Part shown: one piece after another, positions 3,967 through 5,210 of the stretch
Numbering within the stretch: position 1 is the stretch's first letter
Layout: the number at the start of each line of letters is the position of its first letter
Assembly: GCA_021844725.1 (NCBI GenBank)
Contig: JAKBSX010000281.1
Span: 1-5,210 of the forward strand
Length of the DNA: 5,210 bases
Origin: Actinomycetes bacterium
GTDB taxonomy: Bacteria; Actinomycetota; Acidimicrobiia; Acidimicrobiales; Acidimicrobiaceae
Reading direction: 5' to 3'
Notes under the pieces: model-generated
What the model saw: the letters and a program-made list of their open reading frames with translations, nothing else
Told to the model about the DNA's origin: nothing
Database searches by the model: none
Position numbers and translations under genes: made by a program

Positions 3967-5210
3967 TTGAAGATCGAATATCTGCGGATCTTGAGCTTCG
4001 TGATTGTCGCCTTATGTCTCATTCCGCCATCTTCCCTGCACAACCCCGGCCGATTTGGCTGGCTGCCATCACAGGCCAATCAGCCAAAGGTGAGCACACT
4101 TCGCACAGTCGGAAGTGAAAATGTCACAACTTCGCCAAGTCACAATGCAACGATGAAATACAATTACAATTCGTTCATGAACATCTCTTCCATATCCACA
4201 ATTACAGCAGCAAGTGTGACAGGTCATTCGTCTTCCAATATCAAACTTAATCAATCTTCGAGAAGCGCTCTCCACCAGGGCAGAAGTGGCGCCCTTCCAA
4301 TGCAGGTTCAAGGAGATTCATCTGCAAACGGTGGTCACGTATTCGGAAGCAGTTCCCTGACAGACTTCCAGGTGACTTTCCAGGCAAACGGTCTCCCTCC
4401 CGGTAACACCTGGTTTGTGATCCTCGCAAATAATCTATCATACAGCTCTACTACTGATACGATTGTATTCCAGGAGGCAAACGGGACCTACAATTATACC
4501 ATAATATCTATCAACAGCAGCTGGGAGCCTACTACGTATACGGGCTCTTTCACCGTGGCCGGTGCTCCAGTCAATGTTTCGACATCATTCAGGCTTGTGA
4601 CTTACCAGGTTCTTTTCGTTGCCTTGGAACTCCCTTATGGCGTTGGCTGGAGTGTCACGTTGGGAACACAGTCCGTATACTCGACATCCGATATTGCCTT
4701 CCAGGAGCCTAACGGGACATACAAGTATTCAATAGGCATAGTCCCGGGCTACAGGATTTTTTCTGGCTCTAGTAGTGGTTTGGTGAGGGTTGGCGGCTTC
4801 AATACAAGCGTGGGGGTATACTACACTACAGTGACATACCAGGTCAACATCACCGAATCGGGTCTCCCTTCAGGAACATTATGGTCTGCTGACCTCAATG
4901 GTATCATCTTCTCAACCAGCACTTCAACGCTTGCCTACAGCGAACCAAACGGCACATATTCTTTCACCATTATGAATACGACATTATACTACGCAACTCA
5001 CTACATCGGTAAGATTACTGTCAACGGATCGTATGCCAGTCAGAACGTGTATTTTGCTGCTTTTTCGTACATAGCTGGAACTGTTTTCCCATCAAACGCA
5101 ACAGTCGCAATTAACAATGAATCCGTTCCGACAATTAACAGCCAGTATAATGTATCAGAACCTGCCGGATATTACAAAGTTGTCGTTTCTGCAGTGGGAT
5201 ACAGGAGTTA
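3967..5210 (+). CDS. Secreted or surface protein with tandem beta-sandwich-like repeats (3' end outside the window)
   Basis: The frame is open from just after a TGA at 3958-3960 to the window edge, giving 414 complete codons; the C terminus is not seen. TTG 3967 is chosen because it yields a typical signal peptide (MKIEYLRILSFVIVALCLIP, hydrophobic from residue 8 to 19). The first internal ATG, at 4153, would remove it. Residues 25-130 are a low-complexity Ser/Thr/Asn-rich stretch. Three tandem modules of 77-79 residues follow (134-212, 213-290, 291-367), each with an opening [FY]QV strand, a 'LP-G--W-V-L' turn and a '[FY].E[AP]NGTY' motif. From residue 368 a different, PEGA-like segment begins (AGTVFPSNATVAINNESV). 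More than a dozen N-X-S/T sequons point to a glycosylated extracellular protein. Comparable modules occur in large surface proteins and thermopsin-like proteases of Thermoplasmata, so this may be an adhesin, an S-layer-associated protein or the repeat region of an enzyme whose catalytic part lies elsewhere. Confidence 0.85.
   Translation, partial: MKIEYLRILSFVIVALCLIPPSSLHNPGRFGWLPSQANQPKVSTLRTVGSENVTTSPSHNATMKYNYNSFMNISSISTITAASVTGHSSSNIKLNQSSRSALHQGRSGALPMQVQGDSSANGGHVFGSSSLTDFQVTFQANGLPPGNTWFVILANNLSYSSTTDTIVFQEANGTYNYTIISINSSWEPTTYTGSFTVAGAPVNVSTSFRLVTYQVLFVALELPYGVGWSVTLGTQSVYSTSDIAFQEPNGTYKYSIGIVPGYRIFSGSSSGLVRVGGFNTSVGVYYTTVTYQVNITESGLPSGTLWSADLNGIIFSTSTSTLAYSEPNGTYSFTIMNTTLYYATHYIGKITVNGSYASQNVYFAAFSYIAGTVFPSNATVAINNESVPTINSQYNVSEPAGYYKVVVSAVGYRS
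4366..4602 (+). repeat. Surface-protein module 1 (79 codons)
   Basis: This is the first of three tandem modules. It has FQVTFQANGLPPGNTW at its start and VFQEANGTYNYTI in the middle. The stretch 4468-4493 matches 4699-4724 of module 2 at 23 of 26 bases, so these two copies are similar at DNA level around the NGTY motif. Confidence 0.7.
4603..4836 (+). repeat. Surface-protein module 2 (78 codons)
   Basis: The second module opens with YQVLFVALELPYGVGWSV and contains AFQEPNGTYKYSI. Its turn reads LPYGVGW instead of the usual GLPxGTxW, so it has diverged there while its NGTY region remains close to module 1. Confidence 0.7.
4837..5067 (+). repeat. Surface-protein module 3 (77 codons)
   Basis: The third module opens with YQVNITESGLPSGTLWSADL and contains AYSEPNGTYSFTI. 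The ESGLPSGTxW form is the most canonical of the three. It passes into a PEGA-like segment at about 5068. Confidence 0.7.

Noticed and set aside
4069..4441. Two minus-strand open frames of 64 and 80 codons
   Set aside because: They are antisense to the secreted repeat protein, whose signal peptide and modules are clear, and they show no recognisable product.

Overview
The window looks archaeal, most likely from Thermoplasmata (Thermoplasmatota) or a close relative. The reasons are: AT-rich TATA-like boxes about 26-29 bases upstream of two start codons (near-leaderless transcription); the use of GTG and TTG starts; a membrane-anchored YVTN-type beta-propeller; and a secreted, sequon-rich protein built from tandem 'GLPxGxxW...NGTY' modules of a kind I associate with surface proteins of Thermoplasmata. 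The lineage is an inference from style, since no rRNA or other marker gene is present.

Layout. Positions 1-130 hold no recognisable gene, only a nested inverted repeat. A 426-residue seven-bladed YVTN beta-propeller protein with an N-terminal signal and a C-terminal membrane anchor follows (131-1411, +). About 490 bases without a recognisable gene come next (1412-1902). They contain a small hairpin, a strong TATA-like box near 1714-1723 and several anonymous open frames. A classical short-chain dehydrogenase/reductase follows (best start GTG 1903, ending 2655, +). It converges on an S66-family LD-carboxypeptidase/MccF-like serine peptidase (3621-2671, -), with only 15 bases between the two stop codons. 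The peptidase has a well-placed TATA box inside a palindrome just upstream of its ATG. It is divergent from a large secreted repeat protein (TTG 3967, +) that runs off the right edge. A short 17-codon reading frame ends one base before that TTG.

How the genes relate. The four main genes do not form one operon: orientation is +, +, -, +, and three of the four have their own candidate promoter. The two flanking genes encode cell-surface or secreted proteins (propeller and repeat protein). The middle two are soluble enzymes, an NAD(P)-dependent oxidoreductase and a peptidase. I see no CRISPR array, tRNA, rRNA, intact insertion sequence or obvious defence cassette, and nothing that clearly forms a new system. 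The points most worth a second look are the leader-peptide arrangement before the repeat protein, the unexplained 1412-1902 interval, the palindromic promoter of the S66 peptidase, and the start-site correction of the dehydrogenase.
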